From Azospirillum brasilense (GTDB taxonomy: Bacteria; Pseudomonadota; Alphaproteobacteria; Azospirillales; Azospirillaceae): 64,000 bases of DNA. Under the pieces are notes generated by a model that worked only from the letters and a program-made list of their open reading frames with translations, searched no databases and was not told where the DNA came from. Position numbers and translations under genes: made by a program. The stretch is taken from contig NZ_QOKV01000010.1 in assembly GCF_008365405.1 (NCBI RefSeq), forward strand, positions 124,001 to 188,000, written 5' to 3'. Positions 27,322-35,872 of the stretch are shown here, in pieces (positions within the stretch are counted from its first letter, which is position 1; every line of letters begins with the position of its first letter).

Positions 27322-27561
27322 ATGAAGCGAATCGACAATTGCTACACCTGCCTGTTCTGGGAAGGGCAGGGCATCCGCCAGAGGGGACCGAAGGGCCTGT
27401 GCCGCCGCTTTCCACCGCAGGTGACCCCCCGCGATACGGAAGGACGCTTTCCGATCACCCTCTCCACCGACTGGTGCGGCGAATGGAAACGTGACATCGG
27501 CGACCCCGCCGGCGAGGCCGCGGACAACCGCCTGATCTACGATGACCCGCAACCCCGATAG
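27322..27561 (+). CDS. Small cysteine-rich hypothetical protein
   Basis: A 79-residue protein with four cysteines (CYTCLFWEGQ, GLCRRFPP, DWCGEW), a spacing that suggests a small zinc ribbon or knuckle. A GGAG lies twelve bases upstream. Proteins with this C-x2-C...C...C and W-C-G-E-W ending occur in phages and bacteria without known function. The following 50 bases contain no further coding sequence. Confidence 0.6.
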   Translation: MKRIDNCYTCLFWEGQGIRQRGPKGLCRRFPPQVTPRDTEGRFPITLSTDWCGEWKRDIGDPAGEAADNRLIYDDPQPR

Positions 27562-27611
27562 GCGAACGGGACGGGGCTGCATTGGTGTCGGTTGCCCTTC
27601 TGCGCTTCGGT

Positions 27612-27842
27612 TCAGCGGCGCATCGGTGTGACCACCATGGAGCGCTGGTTTTCCGGCAAGACCGCCTCGCCACGAAACAGCATCCGATTCCAATCGACGC
27701 TCAGCAGGGCGACGGCCACCGCCATGGACAGGGCGATGATCGCCACCGCGCCGACCCAGCCACCGCCTCCTTGCCGGCCATCGGACTGTGAAGTCCCGTC
27801 CTTCGGCGCGAGGAAATGAAAGTTGAGTGGGAAAATGGTCAT
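27612..27842 (-). CDS. Small single-pass membrane protein
   Basis: 76 residues; one clear transmembrane helix at about 30-48 (VGAVAIIALSMAVAVALLSV) flanked by a polar N-terminus and a 28-residue tail ending VVTPMRR. GGTGGAGG seven bases upstream of the ATG is a strong ribosome site, the main reason to call it real. Not recognised. Confidence 0.6.
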   Translation of the reverse strand: MTIFPLNFHFLAPKDGTSQSDGRQGGGGWVGAVAIIALSMAVAVALLSVDWNRMLFRGEAVLPENQRSMVVTPMRR

Positions 27843-27997
27843 GGGTCGCCTCCACCGCTGAACAGGCGCAATCCCGACTCGAAGGGTATTCTATGAAAGT
27901 GTAACGCCGGGAGGCATGCGGCGGCATCAGGCCTTCGGTCGGAACGCTCGTTCCTTCGGATGATGCCGGAAGCGGTGGAGAAGAATTCCGCTATGAG

Positions 27998-28029
27998 AAA
28001 AGGCCGAGCCCACAGGGACTCGGCCTTTT
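27998..28029. terminator. Bidirectional intrinsic terminator beside tRNA-Asn
   Basis: AAAAGGCCGAG (27998-28008) pairs perfectly with CTCGGCCTTTT (28019-28029) around a ten-base loop, giving U-tracts on both strands. It should terminate the tRNA-Asn transcript that enters from the right. Confidence 0.85.
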
Positions 28030-28037
28030 CATCGAAG

Positions 28038-28113
28038 TGGCTCCCGGTGCTGGACTCGAACCAGCGACACGCGGATTAACAGTCCGCTGCTCTACCGACT
28101 GAGCTAACCGGGA
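28038..28113 (-). tRNA. tRNA-Asn (anticodon GTT)
   Basis: On the minus strand TCCCGGT begins at 28113 and pairs with ACCGGGA; the anticodon arm CGGACTGTTAATCCG gives GTT; the T-arm is GCTGGTTCGAGTCCAGC; CCA is encoded at 28038-28040. Confidence 0.97.
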
Positions 28114-28541
28114 TCAGTCTGACCGGCCTTGCGAGATGCAACGTCCGGCGTGTGCGGCTGTATAGCTGACCATCCAATGCTTGCCAAGTCTTTTGATGGC
28201 AAAAAAAGACGGCCGGAGCGGGGCAGGGAAGCCGAGCGCCTTACGATTCGTGTGTCCGCCCTGCGGCGGGCGCTCCAACGCTGCCGCTTCTCCACCATCG
28301 CGGAGCATGAAACCTCGGGTGGCTGACGGCCAACACGGTCGATGCCAACATGGTTGAGCAGGCCCAAGCCAAGCGAATTGGGCGCAGCAGTGGGGGGCTG
28401 ACCATAGCGCTGCATACACCGGCGAGGTGTGGCGGTGCGGGCGTGGCTCGGGTCACAGGCGGCCAAAGCGATGGCGGTCGCGTGATGCACGCTCCGGCAC
28501 GAGCACGCTGTCTATGGAGAGGTCAGCGCAGCTCGCAACCG
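28114..28541. other. Gene-free stretch between tRNA-Asn and yciI-like gene
   Basis: I find no intact gene in these 430 bases. The left part has an A7 tract (28201-28207). The middle carries a probable decayed transposase fragment described separately. Base composition is somewhat less GC-rich and no reading frame has a convincing ribosome site. Confidence 0.5.
28336..28485 (+). pseudogene. Possible remnant of an IS5-type transposase
   Basis: In one frame the DNA reads VDANMVEQAQAKRIGRSSGG followed by LT, then after a poor stretch VTGGQSDGGRVM. Intact IS5-family transposases have V-D-x-x-x-V-x-x-H...G-R-S-R-G-G-L-T-T-K-I-H and L-T-x-G-Q-x-x-D around the catalytic core, so this looks like a 50-codon relic of that segment. 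No start, inverted repeats or rest of the enzyme is visible. The resemblance is short and could be fortuitous. Confidence 0.3.
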
Positions 28542-28835
28542 CTACAACGTGACCGGTCGATCGATGGCCTTGCCCCAAACCAGCAACTCGTAGCGCCTGA
28601 ATTCCGGCCGATAGTAGGGATCGCCCTCGACCAGTTTCACCGCTTCGTCCCGGCTCTCGACGTCGAGCACCCACAAGCCTCCGACGAAGGGCGCACCCGA
28701 TTCCGGACGGAGACCGCCACCGATCAAAATCTTATCGCGGTTGGCATCAAGGTAGGCGAGATGGGCGGCGCCATGCTGCTGACGAACCTCCAGCATCTCC
28801 GGCGTATCGGTGAACAACGCGATCCATCGGGCCAT
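28542..28835 (-). CDS. YciI family protein
   Basis: A 97-residue alpha-beta barrel protein of the YciI group (dimeric ferredoxin-like fold). It begins MARWIALFTDTPEMLEVRQQ, has HAAHLAYL-type histidine (GAAHLAYLDANRDKILIGGG) and the D of VLDVESRDEAVKLVEGDPYY, which in YciI form the putative active-site His-Asp pair. GGGAGG precedes the ATG at 28835, ruling out the longer reading. The family is involved in varied small-molecule reactions; this one is uncharacterised. Confidence 0.9.
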   Translation of the reverse strand: MARWIALFTDTPEMLEVRQQHGAAHLAYLDANRDKILIGGGLRPESGAPFVGGLWVLDVESRDEAVKLVEGDPYYRPEFRRYELLVWGKAIDRPVTL

Positions 28836-29345
28836 GGGAATCCTCCCAGCGTTCTTGTCCACGCAGCTTACTTCTGCGGGGGAGGGGCCGCTAGCCAAAC
28901 TGACAAAACCGCTCCGGGTTTCCTGAAGGCCCCGTTTCTTTCCCGTTTCTTTAAAGAATGGGGCAAAGGTCGGTCGTTCGTTGTTGTTCCGGCTTGCAGC
29001 GTCGGGAATTTCGCCGCTGGCATCCCCCGCCTACCGCCCCCAGACTCGGACACTGTGGCAAGAGCCACAATTGATAGGGAGGGGGGCAGTGTAGCACCGT
29101 CCCGGATTCGGCTCCCAAGACCCCCAGCCCGCCATTCGCGCCCGGAAGGATAGGGGCAGGACTACGGCGAGTCGGCAGGGCAGAAAAAGGGCTTCGTTGG
29201 GTGACGGTTCAAACCACGAACGGCCACCTCCGGGCAAGGCCGAAACCTTGGGGGCAATGGGAGCAATGGGAGAAAATCGAGTGCCCTGGGCCATCGGGCT
29301 TCAGGGCGAAAGGCTGAAAACCCTAAGGTATCCAACGGTCAAGGA
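28836..29345. other. Gene-free stretch between yciI-like gene and tRNA-Cys
   Basis: There is no credible gene in 510 bases. An 11-bp sequence, CCCGTTTCTTT, occurs twice in perfect tandem (28931-28941, 28942-28952). Near 29255-29277 AATGGGAGC and AATGGGAGA repeat in tandem. The promoter of the YciI gene must lie at the left end. Confidence 0.45.
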
Positions 29346-29419
29346 TGGAGGCACGGGCGGGAATCGAACCCACGTACACGGATTTGCAGTCCGCTGCATC
29401 ACCACTCTGCCACCGCGCC
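29346..29419 (-). tRNA. tRNA-Cys (anticodon GCA)
   Basis: On the minus strand the acceptor GGCGCGG starting at 29419 pairs with CCGTGCC with one G-U; the anticodon arm CGGACTGCAAATCCG gives GCA; CCA is encoded at 29346-29348 after discriminator T. Confidence 0.96.
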
Positions 29420-29637
29420 ATCCTTGCGTCCGGCACCCCCTAGCGGGAGCGCCGCGGCGTGGGAGCGGACGTATACTGCGGTTCATGGGGGTGGTCAAGC
29501 GCCTTCGTCGCGTTATCTCGATGATCCGGTGCGGCGTTGTGTTCGTGAGACTTTGAAGATATATACGCGACGAGGCAGCGAGGCCGCGCACTACGGCTTG
29601 GCGCCGCGCTCCGTCCACCAGATTGTAAGCGACCGCC

Positions 29638-30294
29638 ATGTCCGAATACGCCGCCGCCCGTCTCAACATGGTCGAAGGGCAGATCCGACCGAACAAGGTG
29701 ACCGACCAGCGCCTGGTCGATGCCATGCTCGACATTCCCCGTGAACAGTTCGTTCCAAAGGCGGCGCGCGGCATCGCCTATGTGGACGAGGATCTCGCCA
29801 TCGGCAACGGCCGCTATCTGATGGAGCCGATGGTCTTCGCCCGCATGCTCCAGGAAGTGGGCATCGACGCGACCGACGTCGTGCTCGACATCGGCAGCGG
29901 CTCCGGCTATTCGACCGCCGTGCTGGCCCGGCTCGCGGCCACCGTGGTTGGCATCGAGTCCGACGCCGAGCTGGCCCGGCAGGCGACGGAATCGCTGAGC
30001 GCGGTCGGCGTCGACAACGCCGTCGTCATCACCGCTCCGCTGACCGAAGGCTACCCGCAGCAGGCCCCCTACGACGTGATCGTGATCGAGGGACTGGTGT
30101 CGGAGGTGCCGGAGGGCATCCTGGCCCAGCTGGGCGAGGGCGGCCGGCTGGTCGCCGCCGTTCTCGGTGACCGCGGGGTCGGCGAAGTGAAGCTGTATCA
30201 GCGCAGCGGCGGAGTCACCTCGGCCCGCACGCTGTTCGAGGCGCACACGCACCCGCTGCCCGGTTTCGAAGCCAAGCCGAAATTCGTATTCTGA
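29638..30294 (+). CDS. pcm: Protein-L-isoaspartate O-methyltransferase
   Basis: A 218-residue SAM-dependent methyltransferase. Motif I is VLDIGSGSGYSTAVLARLA; the N-terminal REQFVPKAARGIAYVDEDLA and the post-I acidic VVGIES fit the PCMT family, and MVEGQIRPNKVTD is a form common in Rhodospirillales next to tolC. Some alphaproteobacterial members have diverged from true isoaspartate repair, so the activity is likely but not certain. It is followed by a UUCG-loop terminator and then the rhodanese gene. Confidence 0.9.
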   Translation: MSEYAAARLNMVEGQIRPNKVTDQRLVDAMLDIPREQFVPKAARGIAYVDEDLAIGNGRYLMEPMVFARMLQEVGIDATDVVLDIGSGSGYSTAVLARLAATVVGIESDAELARQATESLSAVGVDNAVVITAPLTEGYPQQAPYDVIVIEGLVSEVPEGILAQLGEGGRLVAAVLGDRGVGEVKLYQRSGGVTSARTLFEAHTHPLPGFEAKPKFVF

Positions 30295-30313
30295 TTTCTG
30301 AGTGAGTGATCCC

Positions 30314-30331
30314 AGGGGCTTCGGCCCTTTT
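30314..30331 (+). terminator. Short UUCG-loop terminator after pcm
   Basis: The stem A-G-G-G-G-C / G-C-C-C-T-T closes a TTCG tetraloop and ends in TTTT; the stem is only six pairs with one G-U, so termination may be partial. Confidence 0.5.
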
Positions 30332-30404
30332 CGACTTGTCCCCCAGCCTGTCACCTTGCCTTTCACCGGCCGCGGTCCTGCGGCCCGCAGCGGAGAATCA
30401 AGGC

Positions 30405-30731
30405 ATGCCGGCGCCGTTTGACATGGACGTCGAGGATCTGGACCGCATCCGGACATCGGGTGGCGATCCGCTGGTGCTCGACGTACGGGAACCGGGGGAG
30501 GTGGCTATCTGCGCCCTTCCCGACAGCCTCCACATTCCGATGGGGGCGCTGCCCGCCCGCGTCGGGGAGTTGCCGCGGGACCGCGACATCGTGGTCGTCT
30601 GCCATCACGGCGGACGCAGCGCGCAGGTGACCATGTGGTTGCGTTCCCAGGGATTTTCCCGCGCCACCAATCTGAATGGCGGGGTGGATGCCTGGGCGCG
30701 CCGAATCGACCCGAACATGAAGGTCTATTGA
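30405..30731 (+). CDS. Rhodanese-like domain protein
   Basis: 108 residues forming a single rhodanese domain. The catalytic loop is VVCHHGGRSAQ with the nucleophilic cysteine, and PLVLDVREPGEVAI is the standard N-terminal strand (CH1). The CHHGGRS loop is the GlpE/PspE-like short type found near tolC in alphaproteobacteria. It would shuttle sulfane sulfur in the cytoplasm. ATG at 30405 with GGAG nine bases upstream; the tolC gene starts two bases after its stop. Confidence 0.9.
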   Translation: MPAPFDMDVEDLDRIRTSGGDPLVLDVREPGEVAICALPDSLHIPMGALPARVGELPRDRDIVVVCHHGGRSAQVTMWLRSQGFSRATNLNGGVDAWARRIDPNMKVY

Positions 30732-30733
30732 AC

Positions 30734-32125
30734 ATGACTGTGCGAAGCCGTTTCGCGCGCCATTTGATGGCGACCGCCCTCACGCTGGGGGTTGCCTTCG
30801 TCGGGGGCATCGACACCGCGTCGGCCCAATCCCTCGAAGACGCGCTAGCGCAGGCCTATTCCAACAACCCGGCGCTCGCCGCCCAGCGCGCGCGCCAGCG
30901 CGCCGTGGACGAAAGCGTCCCGCAGGCTCTGTCCGGCTACCGTCCGACGGTGCGGGCGACCGCGGGCATCACCCGCAACGCCACCAACAGCACCTTTCAG
31001 GGTGGCGAAACCGGCGCCGAGAACAACGCCAAGAGCGTCGGCGTCACCGCCACCCAGCCGCTCTACGACGCGACCGTAGGTCCGGCCGTCCGCCGCGCCG
31101 AGCGTACCGTCGAAGCCCAGCGCGCCACCGTGCTCGCCAACGAACAGCAGATCCTGCTGAACGCCGCGGCGGCCTATCTGGACGTCGTGCAGAATCAGGC
31201 GGTGCTGGAGCTGCAGGCCAACAACGAGCAGGTCCTGCGCCGCCAGCTCGACGCCGCGCGCGATCGTTTCCGCGTCGGCGAATACACCCGCACCGACGTC
31301 AGCCAGTCGGAATCGCGTCTGGCCGCCTCCATCGCCGCCCGCATCTCCGCCGAAGGCACGTTGCAGGCATCGCGCGCGACCTATGAGCGCGTCGTCGGTT
31401 CGATGCCGGGCAAGCTGAAGGCGCCGAAGCCGAAGTTCAAGCTGCCGGGGACGCTCGACGAAGTCGTCGAGATGGCCCGCTCCAACAACCCGTCGGTGCT
31501 GTCGGCAACCTACACGGAAGCGGCGCAGCGCGAGGCGGTGGACCAGCAGTTCGGCCGCCTGCTCCCGTCGGCCAACCTGTCGGCGCAGGCCAACCGCACC
31601 ATCGACGCCGGCCGTTCGTCGGGCATCGACATCAAGCGGCAGGACGGCGCTCAGCTCACCGCGCAGATCACCATCCCGCTCTATCAGGCCGGCCTGCCGG
31701 AAGCGCTGACCCGCGAGGCGAAGCACACGGCGAATCAGGCCCGCCTGCAGATCGACGACACGCGTCGCCAAGCGGTTGAGGCGGCGATCAGCGCGTGGCA
31801 GGGGCTGCAGGCCGCGCGGGCGAGCATTGAGTCCTACAACTCCCAGATCCGGGCCGCCGAGATCGCGCTGGAAGGCGTGCGCCAGGAAGCCCAGGTCGGA
31901 TCGCGCACCGTGCTTGACGTGCTGAACCAGGAGCAGGAACTGCTCAACGCCCGCGTCAACCTCGTCCGCGCCCAGCGGACCGAGATGGTCCAGGCTTTCA
32001 CGGTCCTCGGCGCGATCGGCCAGTTGACGGCGCGGCAGCTCAACCTGCCGGTCCAGTATTACGACGCCGACACGCACTACAAGCAGGTGCGGAACAAGTG
32101 GATCGGAACCGGCGTGCCGGAGTGA
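30734..32125 (+). CDS. TolC family outer membrane efflux protein
   Basis: This 463-residue protein has a signal peptide (cleaved after TASA) and the two repeated OEP coiled-coil/beta domains of TolC. Examples are SLEDALAQAYSNNPALAAQR at the mature start and QEAQVGSRTVLDVLNQEQEL in the second half; LPVQYYDADTHYKQVRNKW is the usual C-terminus of the alphaproteobacterial TolC. It forms the trimeric exit duct for type I secretion or RND pumps, none of which is encoded here. Two bases separate it from the rhodanese gene. Confidence 0.95.
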   Translation: MTVRSRFARHLMATALTLGVAFVGGIDTASAQSLEDALAQAYSNNPALAAQRARQRAVDESVPQALSGYRPTVRATAGITRNATNSTFQGGETGAENNAKSVGVTATQPLYDATVGPAVRRAERTVEAQRATVLANEQQILLNAAAAYLDVVQNQAVLELQANNEQVLRRQLDAARDRFRVGEYTRTDVSQSESRLAASIAARISAEGTLQASRATYERVVGSMPGKLKAPKPKFKLPGTLDEVVEMARSNNPSVLSATYTEAAQREAVDQQFGRLLPSANLSAQANRTIDAGRSSGIDIKRQDGAQLTAQITIPLYQAGLPEALTREAKHTANQARLQIDDTRRQAVEAAISAWQGLQAARASIESYNSQIRAAEIALEGVRQEAQVGSRTVLDVLNQEQELLNARVNLVRAQRTEMVQAFTVLGAIGQLTARQLNLPVQYYDADTHYKQVRNKWIGTGVPE

Positions 32126-32172
32126 ACGCACTTGAGCGCCCCTTCAAGGGTGATCGTCCCCGGATGATCGAA

Positions 32173-32199
32173 ACGGCCCGCCTCGGCGGGCCGTTTTTG
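32173..32199 (+). terminator. Intrinsic terminator after tolC
   Basis: A perfect 10-bp stem (ACGGCCCGCC / GGCGGGCCGT, two-base loop) is followed by TTTTTG. Confidence 0.9.
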
Positions 32200-32266
32200 T
32201 CTGGTGGCTTTTTACCCAGTCCTGCCCTAGTGTCCGCGTCAGGATGACGTCTCCGGGTTTGCCACG

Positions 32267-32944
32267 ATGAGCGATAAAGGCCAGCAAGAACCGTCGATGG
32301 AGGAGATCCTCGCCTCCATCCGCCGCATCATCTCGGAGGATGGCGAACCCGCGAAGGCGGAAGCGGCGCCCCCGCCGCCACCCCCGCCACCACCACCTCC
32401 TCCGCCGCCCCCGCCGCCGCCTCCCATGGAGGATGACGACGATGACGTTCTGGAACTCACCCAGATGCTCCAGGACGAGGGGAGGGACGAGCCCGACGAG
32501 CCGGAGCCCGATCCGTGGCGCGACGAGCCGTCCTTCGGCGGCATGGCCGATCCGGAGCCGGCGTATCATGCGCCGGACCCCGAACCGCCGCCCCCGCCGC
32601 CGCGACCGACCGCGAAACGTCCGGCGCCGGCTTTCGACGATTTCGACGACGACGAGCCGCCTCCGCCGCGACCACGCATTCGTCCGTCGGGACTCGATGA
32701 CGGGCTGATCTCCCGCCGGGTGGCCGAGGAATCGTCCCACCATTTCACGCATCTGGCGCGCCAGCTCGGCGACGACCTGTCCATCGGCCCGATGCCCGTC
32801 GGCGTCCGCACCGTGGAGGAAGTCGTCCGCGAACTGTTGAAGCCGCTGCTGAAGGAGTGGCTGGACGAGAATCTGCCGACCATCGTCGAACGGCTGGTGC
32901 AGCAGGAAATCGACCGGATGATCCGGCGCTCCCAAAAATTCTGA
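32267..32944 (+). CDS. popZ: DUF2497 / PopZ-like polar organizing protein
   Basis: 225 residues with the PopZ layout. The N-terminal helix SMEEILASIRRIISED is the partner-binding region. A long acidic, proline-rich disordered linker follows and includes 19 consecutive prolines at about 36-54. The C-terminal helices TVEEVVRELLKPLLKEWLDE and LVQQEIDRMIRRSQKF are the DUF2497 oligomerisation domain. In Caulobacter PopZ forms the polar matrix that holds ParB/parS and recruits regulators. The tolC-popZ-valS order seen here is shared with other alphaproteobacteria. The linker is richer in proline than expected and lacks low-complexity repeats other than P and E/D. Confidence 0.88.
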   Translation: MSDKGQQEPSMEEILASIRRIISEDGEPAKAEAAPPPPPPPPPPPPPPPPPPPMEDDDDDVLELTQMLQDEGRDEPDEPEPDPWRDEPSFGGMADPEPAYHAPDPEPPPPPPRPTAKRPAPAFDDFDDDEPPPPRPRIRPSGLDDGLISRRVAEESSHHFTHLARQLGDDLSIGPMPVGVRTVEEVVRELLKPLLKEWLDENLPTIVERLVQQEIDRMIRRSQKF

Positions 32945-33000
32945 GCGGCGCCACGCCCGCCACGCATTCCGTTTGAATTCGTAAGCGAAAGTTCCTGGTG

Positions 33001-35652
33001 ATGTTGGAAAAGACGTACCGGCCCGCCGAGGTCGAGGAAAAGCACTACCGGCTGTGGGAAGAGACGGGCGCGTTCGCGGCGAAGACCGAGTCGAACGGCA
33101 AGCCCTACACCATCATGATGCCGCCGCCGAACGTGACCGGCAGCCTGCACATGGGCCACGCGCTGACCTTCACGCTCCAGGACGTTCTGACCCGTTACAA
33201 CCGGATGCGCGGGCGCGACGCCCTGTGGCAGCCGGGCACCGACCACGCCGGCATCGCGACCCAGATGGTCGTGGAGCGCAACCTCGCCAAGGAAGGCAAG
33301 ACGCGCCACGATTTCGGGCGCGACGCCTTCATCGACAAGGTGTGGGAGTGGAAGGCCGAATCGGGCGGCACCATCACCCGCCAGCTCCGCCGGCTGGGCG
33401 CGTCGCCCGACTGGCCGCGCGAGCGCTTCACCATGGACGAGGGGCTGAGCCGCGCCGTCCGCAAGGTGTTCGTGGAACTGCACAAGCAGGGTCTGATCTA
33501 CAAGGACAAGCGGCTGGTCAACTGGGACCCCAAGCTGCACACCGCCATCTCCGACCTCGAGGTCGAGCAGAAGGAGATCAAGGGCAACCTCTGGCACTTC
33601 CGCTATCCCATTGAAGGCGAGGCGGACCGCTTCATCGTGGTCGCCACCACGCGCCCCGAGACGATGCTGGGCGACACCGGCGTCGCCGTGCATCCGGAGG
33701 ACGAGCGCTACAAGGACCTGATCGGCAAGAACGTCGTCCTGCCGCTGGTCGGCCGCCGGATCCCCATCGTCGGCGACGAGTACGCCGATCCGGAGACCGG
33801 CTCGGGTGCGGTGAAGATCACCCCGGCGCACGACTTCAACGACTTCGAGGTCGGGCGGCGCAACAACCTCGCGGCCATCAACATCATGGACCGCGACGCC
33901 CGCATCACCGGCGACGAGGTCCCCGAGGCCTACCGCGGGCTCGACCGCTACGAGGCGCGGAAGAAGGTCGTGGCCGAGCTGGAGGCGCTGGGCCTACTGG
34001 AGAAGATCGAGCCGCACACCCACATGGTGCCGCACGGCGACCGCTCCGGAGTCGCCATCGAGCCCTGGCTGACCGACCAGTGGTACGTCGACGCCGCCAC
34101 GCTCGCCAAGCCGGCCATCGAGGCGGTGGAGACCGGCAAGACGGTGTTCGTACCCAAGCAGTGGGAGAACACCTATTTCGAGTGGATGCGCAACATCCAG
34201 CCCTGGTGCATCAGCCGCCAGATCTGGTGGGGCCATCAAATTCCCGCCTGGTACGGCCCGGACGGCCATTTCTTCGTCGAGGAGACCGAGGAGGCGGCCA
34301 TCGCCGCGGCCAAGGCCCATTACGGCAGTGATGTGGCGCTGACCCGCGACCAGGACGTTCTGGACACCTGGTTCTCGTCGGCCCTGTGGCCCTTCTCCAC
34401 GCTGGGCTGGCCGGACGAGACGCCGGAGCTGGCGCGCTATTACCCGACCGACGTGCTGGTGACGGGCTTTGACATCATCTTCTTCTGGGTCGCCCGGATG
34501 ATGATGATGGGCCTGCACTTCATGAAGGACGTGCCCTTCCGGACGGTCTACATCCACGCCCTGGTCCGCGACGAGAAGGGCCAGAAGATGTCGAAGTCCA
34601 AGGGCAACGTCATCGACCCGCTGGAACTGATCGACCAGTACGGCACCGACGCCCTGCGCTTCACCCTGACGGCCATGGCCGCCCAGGGCCGCGACATCAA
34701 GCTGGCGGTCAGCCGCGTCGAGGGCTACCGCAACTTCGCGACGAAGCTGTGGAACGCCGCGCGCTACACCCAGATGAACGGGGTGGCCCCGGTCCCCGGC
34801 TTCAAGCCGGTCGGGCTGACCCAGACGGTCAACCGCTGGATCGTCGGCGCTCTGGCGGAGGCGGCGAAGAAGGTTGGCGAGTCCATCGAGGCCTACAAAT
34901 TCAACGAGGCCGCCAACACCGCCTACGCCTTCACCTGGGGCACCTTCTGCGACTGGTACCTGGAGTTCACCAAGCCGATCCTGAACGGTTCGGACGAGGC
35001 CGCCATCGCCGAGACGCGGGCGACCACCGCCTGGGTGCTGGACGAGATCCTGCACATGCTCCACCCGCTGATGCCCTTCATCACGGAGGAGCTGTGGGAG
35101 CAGCTTTCGGACGACCGGGCGAACCGCCTGATCTCCGCCCATTGGCCGGAGCATGGCGCGGAGCTGATCGACCCCGCCGCCCGCGACGAGATGGATTGGG
35201 TGGTGCGGGCGATCTCCTCGGTCCGCTCCATGCGGTCGGAGATGAACGTCCCGCCCGCGGCGCAGATCGAGCTGAAGCTGAAGGACGCCGGTCCGGAGAG
35301 CCTGAAGCGGCTGGACACGCACCGCGACCTGGTCCTGCGCATGGGCCGTCTGGCCAGCGTCGAGCCGCTGTCCGGCCCGGTGCCCAAGAGCGCCGTCCAG
35401 GCGGTGCTCGACGAGGCCACGCTGATCCTGCCGCTGGAAGGCATCGTCGACCTCGACAAGGAGCGGGCGCGCCTGACCAAGGAGATCGAGAAGCTGTCCG
35501 GCGAGATCAAGAAAATCGACGCCAAGCTGTCGAACGAGCAGTTCGTCGCCAAGGCGCCGGAAGAGGTGATTGAGGAGCAGCGCGACCGCCGCGACACCGC
35601 GGCGCAGGCCCGCGACAAGCTGCAGAAGGCGCTGGAGATGCTGGCCGCGTAA
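33001..35652 (+). CDS. valS: Valyl-tRNA synthetase
   Basis: 883-residue class Ia synthetase. The HIGH motif is in [19 protein letters not shown] in [15 protein letters not shown], and the CP1 editing domain spans roughly 200-340 ([20 protein letters not shown]). The C-terminal part is a coiled coil ([20 protein letters not shown]), as in bacterial ValRS. GTG at 32998 is possible but the ATG at 33001 is preferred. A terminator follows. Confidence 0.98.
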   Translation: MLEKTYRPAEVEEKHYRLWEETGAFAAKTESNGKPYTIMMPPPNVTGSLHMGHALTFTLQDVLTRYNRMRGRDALWQPGTDHAGIATQMVVERNLAKEGKTRHDFGRDAFIDKVWEWKAESGGTITRQLRRLGASPDWPRERFTMDEGLSRAVRKVFVELHKQGLIYKDKRLVNWDPKLHTAISDLEVEQKEIKGNLWHFRYPIEGEADRFIVVATTRPETMLGDTGVAVHPEDERYKDLIGKNVVLPLVGRRIPIVGDEYADPETGSGAVKITPAHDFNDFEVGRRNNLAAINIMDRDARITGDEVPEAYRGLDRYEARKKVVAELEALGLLEKIEPHTHMVPHGDRSGVAIEPWLTDQWYVDAATLAKPAIEAVETGKTVFVPKQWENTYFEWMRNIQPWCISRQIWWGHQIPAWYGPDGHFFVEETEEAAIAAAKAHYGSDVALTRDQDVLDTWFSSALWPFSTLGWPDETPELARYYPTDVLVTGFDIIFFWVARMMMMGLHFMKDVPFRTVYIHALVRDEKGQKMSKSKGNVIDPLELIDQYGTDALRFTLTAMAAQGRDIKLAVSRVEGYRNFATKLWNAARYTQMNGVAPVPGFKPVGLTQTVNRWIVGALAEAAKKVGESIEAYKFNEAANTAYAFTWGTFCDWYLEFTKPILNGSDEAAIAETRATTAWVLDEILHMLHPLMPFITEELWEQLSDDRANRLISAHWPEHGAELIDPAARDEMDWVVRAISSVRSMRSEMNVPPAAQIELKLKDAGPESLKRLDTHRDLVLRMGRLASVEPLSGPVPKSAVQAVLDEATLILPLEGIVDLDKERARLTKEIEKLSGEIKKIDAKLSNEQFVAKAPEEVIEEQRDRRDTAAQARDKLQKALEMLAA

Positions 35653-35681
35653 GGCTGGTCATCCAGACCCCAAAAGTGAGC

Positions 35682-35715
35682 AAGGGCAGGGGCTTCGGTT
35701 CCTGCCCTTTCTCTT
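35682..35715 (+). terminator. Intrinsic terminator after valS
   Basis: AAGGGCAGG (35682-35690) pairs with CCTGCCCTT (35701-35709), ten-base loop, followed by TCTCTTTGT. Confidence 0.75.
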
Positions 35716-35734
35716 TGTCTGAAGAATGCCTGAT

Positions 35735-35861
35735 ACCGAAGGCGTTTGATGGCCTCCATCAAACGCCTTCGGTTCAAACCCGGCAGCACATGGCGCAGCC
35801 ATGTGCGAAAGGGTCATACGGCCGGTCGATCATGGAACTCTTCATGCGCCGGCCGTATGAC
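35735..35861. repeat. Run of three perfect hairpins, possible dispersed palindromic element
   Basis: Three exact inverted repeats follow one another. The first has an 18-bp stem (35735-35752 with 35756-35773, three-base loop). The second has a 9-bp stem (GCACATGGC with GCCATGTGC, 35786-35806, three-base loop). The third has a 13-bp stem (35813-35825 with 35849-35861) whose 23-base loop holds an inner CATG..CATG. No coding frame is present. The perfection of the arms, not needed for termination, resembles a mobile or multi-copy intergenic palindromic element. Confidence 0.6.
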
Positions 35862-35872
35862 GGTCTGAGGAC

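Noticed and set aside
27582-27819. Open frames on the plus strand opposite the small membrane protein
   Set aside because: They are antisense to a gene with a better ribosome site and a clear transmembrane helix.
29031-29294. Minus-strand open frame before tRNA-Cys
   Set aside because: It has no ribosome site or recognisable domain, and its composition is random-looking.
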